This document shows, one piece after another, positions 46,654 through 54,731 of a DNA stretch of 64,000 bases (position 1 is its first letter; each line of letters opens with the position of its first letter). A program made the translations under genes and the position numbers. Source of the DNA: JAGVSR01 sp963708775 (GTDB taxonomy: Bacteria; Pseudomonadota; Alphaproteobacteria; Rhizobiales; Hyphomicrobiaceae); NCBI GenBank assembly GCA_963708775.1, contig CAVPTI010000002.1:310001-374000 (forward strand), in the 5' to 3' direction. The notes under the pieces were generated by a model. That model saw nothing but the letters and a program-made list of their open reading frames with translations, made no database searches and was not told where the DNA came from.

Positions 46654-47040
46654 ATGCGCATCTATCGCGATTTCCTGTTCGAGGCAGCCCACTACCTGCC
46701 GTCGGCGCCCCCGGGGCATCCGAATTCCCGTATCCACGGGCATTCGTTCCGGGCGCGCGTCTGGATCGACGGTGAGCCCGGCGCGGAGACCGGTGTCGTC
46801 TTCCACTTCGATGACCTCTCGGCAGCGCTTGCCGACTGCCAGGACGCTCTCGATCATCGCATGCTGAACGACGTCGAGGGGCTCTCCGCGCCGACACTTG
46901 AACGCATCGCCATGTGGATCTGGGACCGTATCGACAACAAGGTGCCGGGCCTTGCGCAAATCGAAGTGCATCGGGACAGCTGCCACGAGGGTTGCATCTA
47001 TACTGGACCGGCGCCGCGCTTGAGCCGGGCCGCGGAGTAG
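46654..47040 (+). CDS. queD: 6-carboxy-5,6,7,8-tetrahydropterin synthase
   Basis: A 128-residue PTPS-family enzyme making 6-carboxytetrahydropterin from dihydroneopterin triphosphate. FEAAHYLP and RIHGHSFRARV carry the zinc-binding histidines, the third being in FHFDDLSAAL/LDHRMLN, and RDSCHEGCIYTG carries catalytic residues including Cys. MRIYRDFLFEAAHYLP at 46654 is the start; the in-frame ATG at 46618 gives a non-conserved extension. It ends 3 bp before queF. Confidence 0.93.
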   Translation: MRIYRDFLFEAAHYLPSAPPGHPNSRIHGHSFRARVWIDGEPGAETGVVFHFDDLSAALADCQDALDHRMLNDVEGLSAPTLERIAMWIWDRIDNKVPGLAQIEVHRDSCHEGCIYTGPAPRLSRAAE

Positions 47041-47043
47041 GTC

Positions 47044-47505
47044 ATGGCACGCGAGGCACCGCCCGTTACGCAACTCGGTCAGCAGACGCCGATGCCGGTC
47101 AGCCCGGAGACGGCGCTGCTCGAACGTGTGCCGAACCCGCATCCCGATACGCATTATGTGGCGCGTTTTACGCAGCCGGAGTTCACGTCTCTCTGCCCCG
47201 TCACGGGTCAGCCGGATTTCGCGCACCTGATGATCGATTATGTGCCGAAGCAGTGGCTGGTCGAGAGCAAGTCGTTGAAGCTCTATCTCGGGTCGTTCCG
47301 CAACCACGGCGCGTTCCACGAGGATTGCACGGTCGCCATCGGCAAGCGCATCGCGGACTTGCTCGATCCGCATTTTCTCCGGATCGGCGGATATTGGTAT
47401 CCGCGCGGCGGCATGCCGATCGACGTGTTCTGGCAACGCGGTGAACTGCCGGCCGGCGTCTGGCTTCCCGATCAGGGCGTCGCGACATATCGCGGCCGGG
47501 GCTAA
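47044..47505 (+). CDS. queF: NADPH-dependent 7-cyano-7-deazaguanine reductase, short (type I) form
   Basis: A 153-residue T-fold enzyme reducing preQ0 to preQ1. The catalytic cysteine is in FTSLCPVTGQPDFAH, the QueF motif ESKSLKLYLGSFRNHGAFHED binds NADPH, and the Cys in HEDCTVAIG follows. It is the last gene of queE-queD-queF. The bacterial preQ1 is then inserted by Tgt and finished by QueA and QueG/QueH, none of which is in the window. Confidence 0.96.
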   Translation: MAREAPPVTQLGQQTPMPVSPETALLERVPNPHPDTHYVARFTQPEFTSLCPVTGQPDFAHLMIDYVPKQWLVESKSLKLYLGSFRNHGAFHEDCTVAIGKRIADLLDPHFLRIGGYWYPRGGMPIDVFWQRGELPAGVWLPDQGVATYRGRG

Positions 47506-47509
47506 CGTT

Positions 47510-48211
47510 TCAAATCTTGATTCCGATGAAGCCCGGAAGGTGCGATGCCGCTTCAGAGCGGGCGAGCATCATCGCGCGGTCGTGGGCATGCTCGAAGTCG
47601 CGCAGAACGGATGTGCGCGGGATGCGGCACCGAAAAAACTGCGCCCATCGGAATTCGGCATACGGTCGTTCCGATTTGACGAAGCCTCCGCCCTCGCGGA
47701 CGGACCAGGCCAGGTCACGATACGCGTCGCGCTTCAGGTGCGGGATCGCAGCGGGAAGTGCTGACGGATGGATGCGCTCGCCATGGTGATCGTAGGGATG
47801 CAGGCAGCCGCGTTCGGCCATGCGCCGCCAGAATTCCGCCCTCGGCAGGCGAGACAGATCGCCGATGACACGCACGAAGGCTTCCGTGACCTCGCTTTGG
47901 TGCAGGGCCATGCTGAGGTGATGATGGTCGATGATGTAAAAGTCGTTTCCGGGTCCGCGGACGGCAGGGATCGGCCGCTTTTCGAGATAGCGCGTGATGG
48001 CTTTGCGGCTGTCTGTCCGGCGTTCGACTTTCTCGCGCTTGGCGGCGACGGCCTTCATGCCCACCGCGCCCTGTGTCGGGCGCAGGCACTGGAGCGGAAC
48101 GAGCACGGGATCTTCCGGGCGGGCGCGCTTCAGCGCAGGGGCTGCGAGCCAACATACGGGGAGCGCGGGCGCCGGTCGGGGCGGCGTGTGACGGAGTACT
48201 GAACTCGGCAT
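47510..48211 (-). CDS. ParB-like nuclease fold protein (ParBc_2/DUF-type)
   Basis: A 233-residue protein of the ParBc_2 family (putative ParB-like nuclease). Recognisable segments: LVPLQCLRPTQGAVG, KREKVERRTDSRKAITRYLEKRPIPAVRGPGNDFYIIDHHHLSMAL (read in pieces), PYDHHGERI, and LAWSVREGGGFVKSERPYAEF. The HHH run and DHH resemble metal-binding nuclease residues. Not a chromosome-partition ParB: no ParA partner and no helix-turn-helix. It is convergent with queF, with a 4-bp gap. Biological role unknown. Confidence 0.75.
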   Translation of the reverse strand: MPSSVLRHTPPRPAPALPVCWLAAPALKRARPEDPVLVPLQCLRPTQGAVGMKAVAAKREKVERRTDSRKAITRYLEKRPIPAVRGPGNDFYIIDHHHLSMALHQSEVTEAFVRVIGDLSRLPRAEFWRRMAERGCLHPYDHHGERIHPSALPAAIPHLKRDAYRDLAWSVREGGGFVKSERPYAEFRWAQFFRCRIPRTSVLRDFEHAHDRAMMLARSEAASHLPGFIGIKI

Positions 48212-48293
48212 GGCCTCACGGCGATCTACAAACTGCGGCGGCCTACAATTCGCGCGAGATGGTTAAATTTGCGTTGACGGGGCGCGCCGCAAC

Positions 48294-49292
48294 TCAGTTC
48301 GCCCAGAGTGTATTGGCGACGAACGCCGCCACATAGGCGAGGAGGAAGCAGCACGGGAACGTCAGCAGCCAGGCCATGACGATGCGTTGCAGAACACGCC
48401 AACGCACGTCCGAGAGGCGGCGCGAAGCTCCCACACCGACGATGGCGCTCGTGATCGTGTGCGTCGTGGAGAGCGGGATACCGTAGATCGATGCGCCGAA
48501 GATCGTGGCGGAGGCCGCACTCGTGGCGGCAAACCCCTGCCACGAGGTGAGCCGGGTCATTTTCGCGCCGACGGTTTCGATGATGCGCCAGCCGCCCGCC
48601 GCGGTGCCGATCCCCATGGTGAGGGCGCAGACGATCACGACCCAAAGCGGAATCATGAATTCATCGAGCGCGCCGCCGGCATAGAGCGTCAGCGCCATCA
48701 CGCCCATGAATTTCTGGCCATCATTCATGCCGTGCGTAAAAGCCATCGTACCGGCGGTCAGCATCTGGAGGCGGTCGAACATGCGCTTGGCGGGCGCCGG
48801 ACTTGCATTGCCGGCAAAGCGGATGATGAGCCAGCCGAGCAGCAAGGCGCCCACCATGCCGAGCCCGATGGAGAGCACCATGCCGATGCCGACCTTCTCC
48901 CACCCGCTCCACTGCAACGCTGCAAAGCCGCCGCCTTCGTAGGCCGCACCCGCTAGCCCTGCCAGTAGAGCATGCGATTTGGAAACGGGCATGCCGATCT
49001 TGGCCGCGAGCGTTCCCCACGCAATGATCGCGCACATGGCGGCGGTGATCGCCGGCACTGTCAGCGCTGCGGGTTCAACGATGCCCTTGCCGACCGTCGT
49101 CGCCACTGCCGTTCCGGCCATCGCGCCGAGCGTGTTCAGAACGACGGCCATCGCTATTGCAGAGCGCGGGGTCATGACGCCGGTGGAGACGACGGTTGCG
49201 ATCGCGTTCGGCGCGTCCGTCCAGCCGTTGACGAATTCGGCCACCAGCACAGCGAAAATCGCGATCGCGAGGCCGACCGTAATGGCCTCCAT
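48294..49292 (-). CDS. pit: Low-affinity inorganic phosphate transporter, Pit family
   Basis: A 332-residue inner-membrane transporter with about 10 helices in two inverted halves. The PHO4 signature occurs twice: FVNGWTDAPNAIATVVSTGVM near the N-terminus and MAFTHGMNDGQKFMGVMALTL in the middle, plus GIPLSTTHTITSAIVG and GMPVSKSHALLAG. Imports metal-phosphate complexes driven by protons. It starts 1 bp after the DUF47 stop; this pair is the orfA-pit operon of rhizobia. Confidence 0.95.
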   Translation of the reverse strand: MEAITVGLAIAIFAVLVAEFVNGWTDAPNAIATVVSTGVMTPRSAIAMAVVLNTLGAMAGTAVATTVGKGIVEPAALTVPAITAAMCAIIAWGTLAAKIGMPVSKSHALLAGLAGAAYEGGGFAALQWSGWEKVGIGMVLSIGLGMVGALLLGWLIIRFAGNASPAPAKRMFDRLQMLTAGTMAFTHGMNDGQKFMGVMALTLYAGGALDEFMIPLWVVIVCALTMGIGTAAGGWRIIETVGAKMTRLTSWQGFAATSAASATIFGASIYGIPLSTTHTITSAIVGVGASRRLSDVRWRVLQRIVMAWLLTFPCCFLLAYVAAFVANTLWAN

Positions 49293-49293
49293 C

Positions 49294-49950
49294 TCAGGCT
49301 TCCTTGCGGGCGAGCGAGAGAACCATGTTTGCGCAGTGGTTCGCGTCGTCGGTCATTTGCTCAAGGTAATGGAACAGCTGGTGCGTCGCGATGAAACCGA
49401 TGGCGTTGGCGCCGGGAGCGGCATACTCGGCGACGAGCAAGCGCTCCTTGGCAGCCACCAGCTGGTCGGCTTTCGACTCCGCTGCGTCGATGCGGTTGGT
49501 GACTTCGCGCACCTTGGCCAGCGACAGGCGCGGGCCGGCCATCATGTCGATCAGGCTATCGATATCGCGCAGCATCTCTTCGCCGAGAGCGAAGACTTCC
49601 ATGGCATCGGGCGACAGTTCAGAAACAAAGGGTGCGTAGGCTTCCAGATGCAGGGCCACTTTGCGCATGCCGTCGACGACATCGTCGAGTTCATCGGTCA
49701 GCTTCATGGAATCTGGAATGTCGAAACGCATGATGAACGAGTTGTCGAGCAACTCATGGATCTGTTCGACGATACGATCGGCCTTGTTTTCGATTTCGAT
49801 GATGCCCTTGGCATCTCGGCCTTTGGTGGCCCTGAACAGCGCGGCGCAGTCGAGCGCCGTCCGGGACAAGTCTTTGAAGAGTTCGACCAAACGGTCGCTG
49901 CGCGAAGGTCCAAACAGGGAACCAACCGCGAAACGTGCAGACTTGGTCAT
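49294..49950 (-). CDS. DUF47 PhoU-like protein (Pit accessory)
   Basis: A 218-residue all-helical PhoU-like protein: MTKSARFAVGSLFGPSRSDRL, CAALFRATKGRDAKGIIEIENKADRI (in pieces), ELLDNSFIMRFDIPDSMKLTDELDDVVDGM. DUF47 proteins are encoded with Pit transporters and are thought to regulate phosphate uptake (TIGR00153 group). The start is the ATG at 49950; the frame extends to 49977. First gene of the pit operon, behind a Pho box. Confidence 0.92.
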   Translation of the reverse strand: MTKSARFAVGSLFGPSRSDRLVELFKDLSRTALDCAALFRATKGRDAKGIIEIENKADRIVEQIHELLDNSFIMRFDIPDSMKLTDELDDVVDGMRKVALHLEAYAPFVSELSPDAMEVFALGEEMLRDIDSLIDMMAGPRLSLAKVREVTNRIDAAESKADQLVAAKERLLVAEYAAPGANAIGFIATHQLFHYLEQMTDDANHCANMVLSLARKEA

Positions 49951-49993
49951 GGATCGCTTCCTCGGGTGGCGGTGCACCGCGATGCGCGGCGGC

Positions 49994-50011
49994 GTGTCAT
50001 AAAACTGTCAC
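49994..50011. promoter_or_regulatory. Pho box (PhoB-binding site) ahead of DUF47-pit
   Basis: GTGTCATAAAACTGTCAC: two 7-bp repeats (GTGTCAT and CTGTCAC) separated by AAAA, one base off the consensus CTGTCAT-A/T4-CTGTCAY in the first repeat. It lies 44 bp upstream of the DUF47 start. The repeats read in the plus direction, opposite to the operon. Confidence 0.75.
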
Positions 50012-50159
50012 GCAGGCCTTTAGCGCCCTGGCTCGGATCGCTACAAGGTCCCGGCGTCAGCTTTCCTGCGATATCGCCGTGCCGGCGCTGCGGCCCACTT
50101 GGCGGCCCCGGCGCTCCCACCCTAGAGTGCGGGGCGGGTGGAATTCAGGTGGGGGTCTC

Positions 50160-50585
50160 ATGTTTGTCAGGTTCGTCAGGCTATTCACGTTGTCTATGCT
50201 CTTATCGGCAGGCGTGGTGGCGTTGGCGTGGGCCGACGAGACGGCGCCGGGCGATTGCGCCGAGGCGCTCTCGACGGTGGAAATGAACCGGTGCGCGGCG
50301 GCCGAATTCGAAAAGGCCGACGCGGAGTTGAACGCGACCTATCAGAAGGCGCTCGCCGCCATTCCGGGGTTTGCGGGCGATCCGCCTTGGGATGCGAAGT
50401 CGTGGGAGACCGCCCTGCGCGCGTCGCAGCGCGCCTGGGTCTCGTTTCGCGACGCCGAATGCGATGGCCACGTCGCCATGTTCTGGACCAATGGGACCGG
50501 CGCGACCGGCGATATCCTCGGCTGCAAAACTGAGAAGACAGAGCAGCGCACGAAAGAATTGAAAGATCGGTACGAGAGCCGATGA
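50160..50585 (+). CDS. LprI/DUF1311-like secreted protein
   Basis: A 141-residue exported protein, signal peptide MFVRFVRLFTLSMLLSAGVV (cut after AWA near residue 25). The mature domain has the lysozyme-inhibitor LprI-like pattern GDCAEALSTVEMNRCAAAEFEKADAELN (read in pieces), AWVSFRDAECDG, and a late Cys before the end, giving four cysteines for two disulfides. Some family members inhibit lysozyme; most are uncharacterised. GGGGG precedes the ATG at 50160. Confidence 0.8.
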   Translation: MFVRFVRLFTLSMLLSAGVVALAWADETAPGDCAEALSTVEMNRCAAAEFEKADAELNATYQKALAAIPGFAGDPPWDAKSWETALRASQRAWVSFRDAECDGHVAMFWTNGTGATGDILGCKTEKTEQRTKELKDRYESR

Positions 50586-50589
50586 CGCC

Positions 50590-51255
50590 TCATTCAGCCC
50601 AGCGCCGCAGGAGATTTGAATAGGACTTCGTGACGAGATCGAACGTGGGCGACTTGCCTTCGCGTGCGAAGATTGCGCGCCGTGCGCGGTCGAGATCGAA
50701 CAGGACTTCCCGGCAACCCGGGTCACGCACGCGGCTTTCGATCCATGTGACGGCGACGAGCCGTTCGCCGCGGGTCACCTGTTCGACGCGGTGCAGGGTT
50801 GTCGACGGATAGATCACGGCATCGCCTGCTGAAGCCTTGGCCGCCTCTTCGCCAGCCAGGCTTTCGACGATCAGTTCGCCGCCGTCATAGGTGGCAGGAT
50901 CAGAGAGGAACACCGTGACCGAGATGTCGCTGCGCAGGCCCAGTGTCCCACCGATCACTGCATCATCGACGTGAGTGCCGTAGCCTTCGCCAATTCCGGT
51001 TTTCGAGATCAGCGGGGGAAAGAACCGTCGCGGCAGCGCCATCGAGCGGATGACATCGTTCTTTTCCAAAGCCGCCGTAATTGTTGCGCGTACCCGCTCC
51101 AATACCGGACTGGCGAGCGCTTGGGTGTTGTTCTTCACGTCGCGCGCATGCCAGCCGGCCGTCGACGTGCCGGGTCCCCATTCGAGCGCCTGCGTCAAGC
51201 TGAGGACGTCCGCCAACGTTGCGGGATCGAGCACCTTCGGGATATGAACCAGCAT
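50590..51255 (-). CDS. Fe(II)/2-oxoglutarate dioxygenase, PKHD-type hydroxylase (PiuC-like)
   Basis: A 221-residue double-stranded beta-helix oxygenase. Iron ligands His95 and Asp97 in GYGTHVDDAV, and His155 in STTLHRVEQV; Arg165 in TRGERLVAVTW holds 2-oxoglutarate. Residues GLRSDISVTVFLSDPATYDG fit the PKHD hydroxylase family (PiuC/YbiX), usually found with TonB-dependent iron receptors. Here no receptor is adjacent; instead it is divergent, with a short gap, from a Gly-Glu-repeat secreted protein. Confidence 0.9.
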   Translation of the reverse strand: MLVHIPKVLDPATLADVLSLTQALEWGPGTSTAGWHARDVKNNTQALASPVLERVRATITAALEKNDVIRSMALPRRFFPPLISKTGIGEGYGTHVDDAVIGGTLGLRSDISVTVFLSDPATYDGGELIVESLAGEEAAKASAGDAVIYPSTTLHRVEQVTRGERLVAVTWIESRVRDPGCREVLFDLDRARRAIFAREGKSPTFDLVTKSYSNLLRRWAE

Positions 51256-51284
51256 CTTGGATCAAGCTTTCGATTGGATATGCC

Positions 51285-52157
51285 GTGACCACGCGCAAAA
51301 CTCGCCGTCTGTGGACCTCTCTTACGGTGGCCGGCGCGCTCGTGCCAGCGTCCGGAGCGCTCGCCGCCCCAGAAGCCCCAGATCTTCCGGACACCGTTAC
51401 CGGCATTGCCGCCGCCCATGACACGGCTGTCCCAGGCCTGCTCATTTTTGCCCAGGGTGGTGAGGGTGGCGAAGGCGGAGAAGGTGGCGAGGGCGGCGAA
51501 GGGGGCGAGGCTGGGTTCGATGCCAGCAAGGCTGCGACTGACCCGACGGTCTACCTCATCGGGCTCGATGTCATTCGCGCGCACTACATCGCTGGCCTCG
51601 CGACCTACACTGCGGGCGACACGCTCGCTGGCGCTGAAATGTTCGCCCACGCGAGAAGCGAAGCTTATATCGAACTGGAGCCGGCACTCACGACACTCGG
51701 TGTTCCGGAGTTCGACGACCTGATGCAAAAGGCGGGCGATCTGGCACTTTCGAAAGCGCCGGTTGCAGAGGTGAGTGCAGCGGCCGACGCCGTGTTCGCC
51801 GCCGTAGATGCCGCGGAAGCCAAGGCACCCGGAAAGGCGACGATCGAAATCAAGACGGCGGTGTTCGCTGACCTTCTCGACCGTGCGGCTCTGCAATACG
51901 CAAAGGCGCTGCGTGACGGTTCGGGCGATGCCTACCTCGATGGCTATGGATTTCTCCAAGCTGCGAAAGCACGGTCGGCGGAGGTTCTGGCGCACCTCGA
52001 CACCGGACAACCCGAGGCCGCGGCAGCGGCCCGTGAAGCGCTAGCCGCGCTTTCAGCTGCGTATCCCTCGATCAAGAAGCCGGGCGACGGCGCCGTCAAA
52101 CCGGGACCGTCGCTCGTGGCGACATCGAAGTTCCGCTTGGCGCTGAGCAGCCGCTAA
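51285..52157 (+). CDS. Secreted protein with Gly-Gly-Glu repeats, unknown function
   Basis: A 290-residue protein from a GTG at 51285. Signal-like N-terminus (SLTVAGALVPASGALAAPEA), then a run of about seven GGE units at residues of about 58-78 encoded by a 9-base-type DNA repeat at 51458-51512, then an all-helical Ala-rich domain (DPTVYLIGLDVIRAHYIAGL, AGAEMFAHARSEAYIELEP). Acidic Gly-Glu runs can bind metal ions; with the divergent iron oxygenase this suggests a metal-related periplasmic role, but that is inference. The domain family was not identified. Confidence 0.6.
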   Translation: MTTRKTRRLWTSLTVAGALVPASGALAAPEAPDLPDTVTGIAAAHDTAVPGLLIFAQGGEGGEGGEGGEGGEGGEAGFDASKAATDPTVYLIGLDVIRAHYIAGLATYTAGDTLAGAEMFAHARSEAYIELEPALTTLGVPEFDDLMQKAGDLALSKAPVAEVSAAADAVFAAVDAAEAKAPGKATIEIKTAVFADLLDRAALQYAKALRDGSGDAYLDGYGFLQAAKARSAEVLAHLDTGQPEAAAAAREALAALSAAYPSIKKPGDGAVKPGPSLVATSKFRLALSSR

Positions 52158-52282
52158 CGGTCTCTCGGTCGACCTTGCCTTATGCTCGCAAGCATCCCTC
52201 TCGCGAACACTTTTCGGCCATTGGAATTAGGCGATTTCTGATCCCAAGGGGCGGACTGCAAGACGACACGAGGGAAACCGCG

Positions 52283-52734
52283 ATGAGCGCACTGCCGCAG
52301 AATGTCCATGATCTTCTCACCCGCCTGAACGAAACCTCCCGCCACGAACTCGATCTCGTGCGCGATCTTTCCGAAGCCATCCGTCGCGCCGACGATCAAC
52401 TTCTGAAGGAAGTTCGCAGCGTCACGATGCTGCACGAACTCCGCCGTGAAGCGATCGTCTCGGAACTGCAGCTCCTCGCACAGCGGTTATGTGTTTTGCC
52501 CCACCGGGAGCCTCTCGCGAGCAGATTGCGGCTATCGACCCCACGCCTCCTATCATCAACGGTCACGCTTCGCCTGCCCCAGAAGAGGCACCGGCTGCCG
52601 AACCGCCCCTCGAAGAGGCTGTGATCATGGTAGAACCGCCGATTGCCGGGCGAGCAGGTGATTGGCGCCAAGCCGCGCAGCGGATCGACGCAGAGTTGGC
52701 GCAGTATTTCGGTGGTCCCGGGCCGCGTCATTGA
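52283..52734 (+). CDS. Hypothetical helical protein, frameshifted
   Basis: Start MSALPQNVHDLLTRLNETSR at 52283 behind GAGGGAAA. The helical N-terminal half (LDLVRDLSEAIRRADDQLLK) runs to LLAQRL. Near 52492 the frame must move by two inserted bases (TTTTGCCCCACC), after which ASREQIAAIDPTPPIINGHA leads to a Pro/Glu-rich linker and the C-terminus DWRQAAQRIDAELAQYFGG. Repaired length is about 149 residues. No family was recognised. Followed on the same strand by a small disordered protein. Confidence 0.55.
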
Positions 52735-52800
52735 TGGGTGTCCGGAACGCCGCGGCGCTTTTCGCGTTTCCCTTATCCGAAACGCGAAAGGAGTGCCGCC

Positions 52801-53055
52801 ATGACGAGCACCACACCGCCGAGAACACGGCCTGAAAATCCGGGCGTCGAAGCACCGGGAGACGATCCGCGTCGCGAACCCGTGGACAAGATTGCTCCCC
52901 CCGCACCGGGCGTCGGGCGGCCTGCCGAAGCTCCGGTCGATCCCAATCGCAAGCCGGATGAGGCGCCGGTCGATGCGCCGCAAAAGCGTGAGGCTGTCGC
53001 CATCGCGCAGGAGAACAGCGAACTCCTGCCGCCGCGGGACATCCCGCGAGGCTGA
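52801..53055 (+). CDS. Small Pro-rich disordered protein, unknown
   Basis: An 84-residue protein starting MTSTTPPRTRPENPGVEAPG with a good GAAAGGAG box. About a fifth of the residues are proline, with many Asp/Glu/Arg, no hydrophobic core and no cysteine, so it is probably intrinsically disordered. It resembles the many short stress-type proteins of unknown role in Hyphomicrobiales. Closed by a hairpin terminator that runs up to the next start codon. Confidence 0.6.
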   Translation: MTSTTPPRTRPENPGVEAPGDDPRREPVDKIAPPAPGVGRPAEAPVDPNRKPDEAPVDAPQKREAVAIAQENSELLPPRDIPRG

Positions 53056-53085
53056 GGCCTCAATCCGCCGCGGTGACGCGGCGTC

Positions 53086-53135
53086 CAGCCTGGGGCAAGA
53101 GGATATCTCCCTCCTCTCTGTCCCAGGCTGTTTTT
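53086..53135 (+). terminator. Rho-independent terminator touching the next start codon
   Basis: CAGCCTGGG and CCCAGGCTG form the outer stem with an inner GAGGATATCTCCCTC region, followed by TTTTT at 53131-53135. The next gene's ATG is at 53137. Confidence 0.75.
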
Positions 53136-53136
53136 G

Positions 53137-54045
53137 ATGCCCGCTCGTCAATCCCTCGCCGGCATCGTCTTTGCGGCACTGGGAGCCGCCTTCTTCTCCA
53201 CCAAAGCCATCTTCATCAAACTTGCCTACCAGGATCAGGTCGACGCGGCGCTGATGCTTGCCTACCGCATGATCTTTTCCCTGCCCGTCTTCGCAGCGAT
53301 CGGATGGTGGGCCTGGATGCAGCGGCGCGAGCGCGGTGAGCCGCCGCCGACCTGGGACCAGATCTGGCGCGCAGCCTTCGTCGGGTTTCTCGGGTACTAC
53401 GTCGCCTCGCAATTCGATTTCGCAGGGTTGATGTTCATCACTGCGCAACTCGAACGGCTGGTGCTCTTCACATACCCGCTCTTCGTCATGTTTCTGGGTG
53501 CGATGCTCTACGGCGAGCGCGTGACGATGTTCGGCCTCTTTGCCGCGGCCGTAACGTACACGGGCCTCGGTATCGTGTTCCTGATCGACCTGCCCGAAGG
53601 CGGCCGCGACACCGTGATCGGCACGCTGCTGGTCCTGGGCGCCGCTATCTCGTTCGCTCTGCACCAGATCTACGCCAAGCGCTTCATGGCGCCAATCGGC
53701 AGCGCCCTCTTCACGTCGATCGCGCTCGCCTCGGCGTCATTCTTTTGCATCGTGCATCAGGCCGTGGTCAGCGGGGGAAACTTCACCGCCAGCCCACGTT
53801 TTTTGTGGCTCTCGGCCGGCTGCGCCATCGTTGCCACCGTGCTGCCGACGTTCCTGATCAACGCCGGTCTGGCGCGCATTTCAAGCGCGGCGGTGTCGAT
53901 GATCTCCACCGTCTCGCCGGTCGTCACCATCGCGCTGGCGGTGTGGATCCTGGGCGAGCCGTTCACGCTCGCCGATGCGATCGGCTCAGCGCTCGTGCTG
54001 GCGGGGGTTGGTCTCTATGCCTGGGGCGAAAACACGCGCGCGTGA
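53137..54045 (+). CDS. EamA/DMT family transporter
   Basis: A 302-residue inner-membrane carrier with ten helices in two EamA repeats (about residues 5-135 and 150-295), such as GIVFAALGAAFFSTKAIFIKL and ISTVSPVVTIALAVWILGEP, the latter carrying the family's conserved E-P in the second repeat. Substrate unknown; relatives export metabolites or amino acids. The ATG is one base after the T-run of a terminator and has no Shine-Dalgarno of its own, so a leaderless message or read-through is implied. A GTG/TTG further downstream is not supported. Confidence 0.88.
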   Translation: MPARQSLAGIVFAALGAAFFSTKAIFIKLAYQDQVDAALMLAYRMIFSLPVFAAIGWWAWMQRRERGEPPPTWDQIWRAAFVGFLGYYVASQFDFAGLMFITAQLERLVLFTYPLFVMFLGAMLYGERVTMFGLFAAAVTYTGLGIVFLIDLPEGGRDTVIGTLLVLGAAISFALHQIYAKRFMAPIGSALFTSIALASASFFCIVHQAVVSGGNFTASPRFLWLSAGCAIVATVLPTFLINAGLARISSAAVSMISTVSPVVTIALAVWILGEPFTLADAIGSALVLAGVGLYAWGENTRA

Positions 54046-54072
54046 CCGTTCCTGCTGCGTGTCACGCGCCAC

Positions 54073-54558
54073 TCATCGCGATGCGGAGGTGGCTTCGCTT
54101 TCAAGCATGCGTCGGCGGAGCGATGCCGTAGGCATGAAGCAGGTATCGCGCGACCCAAACCAGCCGATCCGGTTGCGCTGGACCCAATCGTAGATGCGAT
54201 CTCCGATAGCGTTGGGGACCAACCGGCCGAGTGGTGCGAGCCAGCGCCATGGTGGCGGCATTGTGCGTCCGGCCGCGAGCACGCCCTGCCACTTCACGTG
54301 CGGCACGCCTTCGGCGAGAACCATGAACGTATCGAAGCGATCGGCATCTAGCCCATAGTGCCGGTAGAGCGCCCTCGGCACGGCATCCTGAATAGCGGTG
54401 AAGCGTGTCGATCCTTTTGGATCACGGGCCAGCATGAACTGCACGCCCGATGAGCACAGCACGCACAGGCCATCGAATACGATGATGGGCGCGCGGTCAT
54501 CGAAAGCGGGCACGGCGGGATCAATGCGGTAGCTATAGGGCTTGTGGCGGGCGTCCAT
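54073..54558 (-). CDS. DCC family thiol-disulfide oxidoreductase-like protein (DUF393)
   Basis: A 161-residue thioredoxin-like protein. IIVFDGLCVLCSSGVQFMLARD carries the DxxCxxC motif that names the family, followed by FTAIQDAVPRALYRHYG and a C-terminal RIYDWVQRNRIGWFG segment. The function is little known; it is assumed to be redox activity in the cytoplasm. The frame is open to 54615; the start MDARHKPYSYRIDP at 54558 matches relatives better. Convergent with the EamA gene. Confidence 0.85.
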   Translation of the reverse strand: MDARHKPYSYRIDPAVPAFDDRAPIIVFDGLCVLCSSGVQFMLARDPKGSTRFTAIQDAVPRALYRHYGLDADRFDTFMVLAEGVPHVKWQGVLAAGRTMPPPWRWLAPLGRLVPNAIGDRIYDWVQRNRIGWFGSRDTCFMPTASLRRRMLESEATSASR

Positions 54559-54731
54559 AGCGCGAATATAGCGCGCCAAAGCCACTGCATCAGAATTAAT
54601 TCGGGCTATTCGCATCCGACCCCTCCAACGCCATTAGCGAAAGGTGCGTACGGGCCGCAGGCTCCACGCAATCTGGCGGGCTTAACCTTTCACAGTGTTG
54701 GCCACATCGCCGGGGATTCCGCTGGAACCGA

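Noticed and set aside
47510..48211. Chromosome-partitioning ParB
   Set aside because: No ParA partner, no helix-turn-helix and no parS-like site; it fits the ParBc_2 nuclease-like group.
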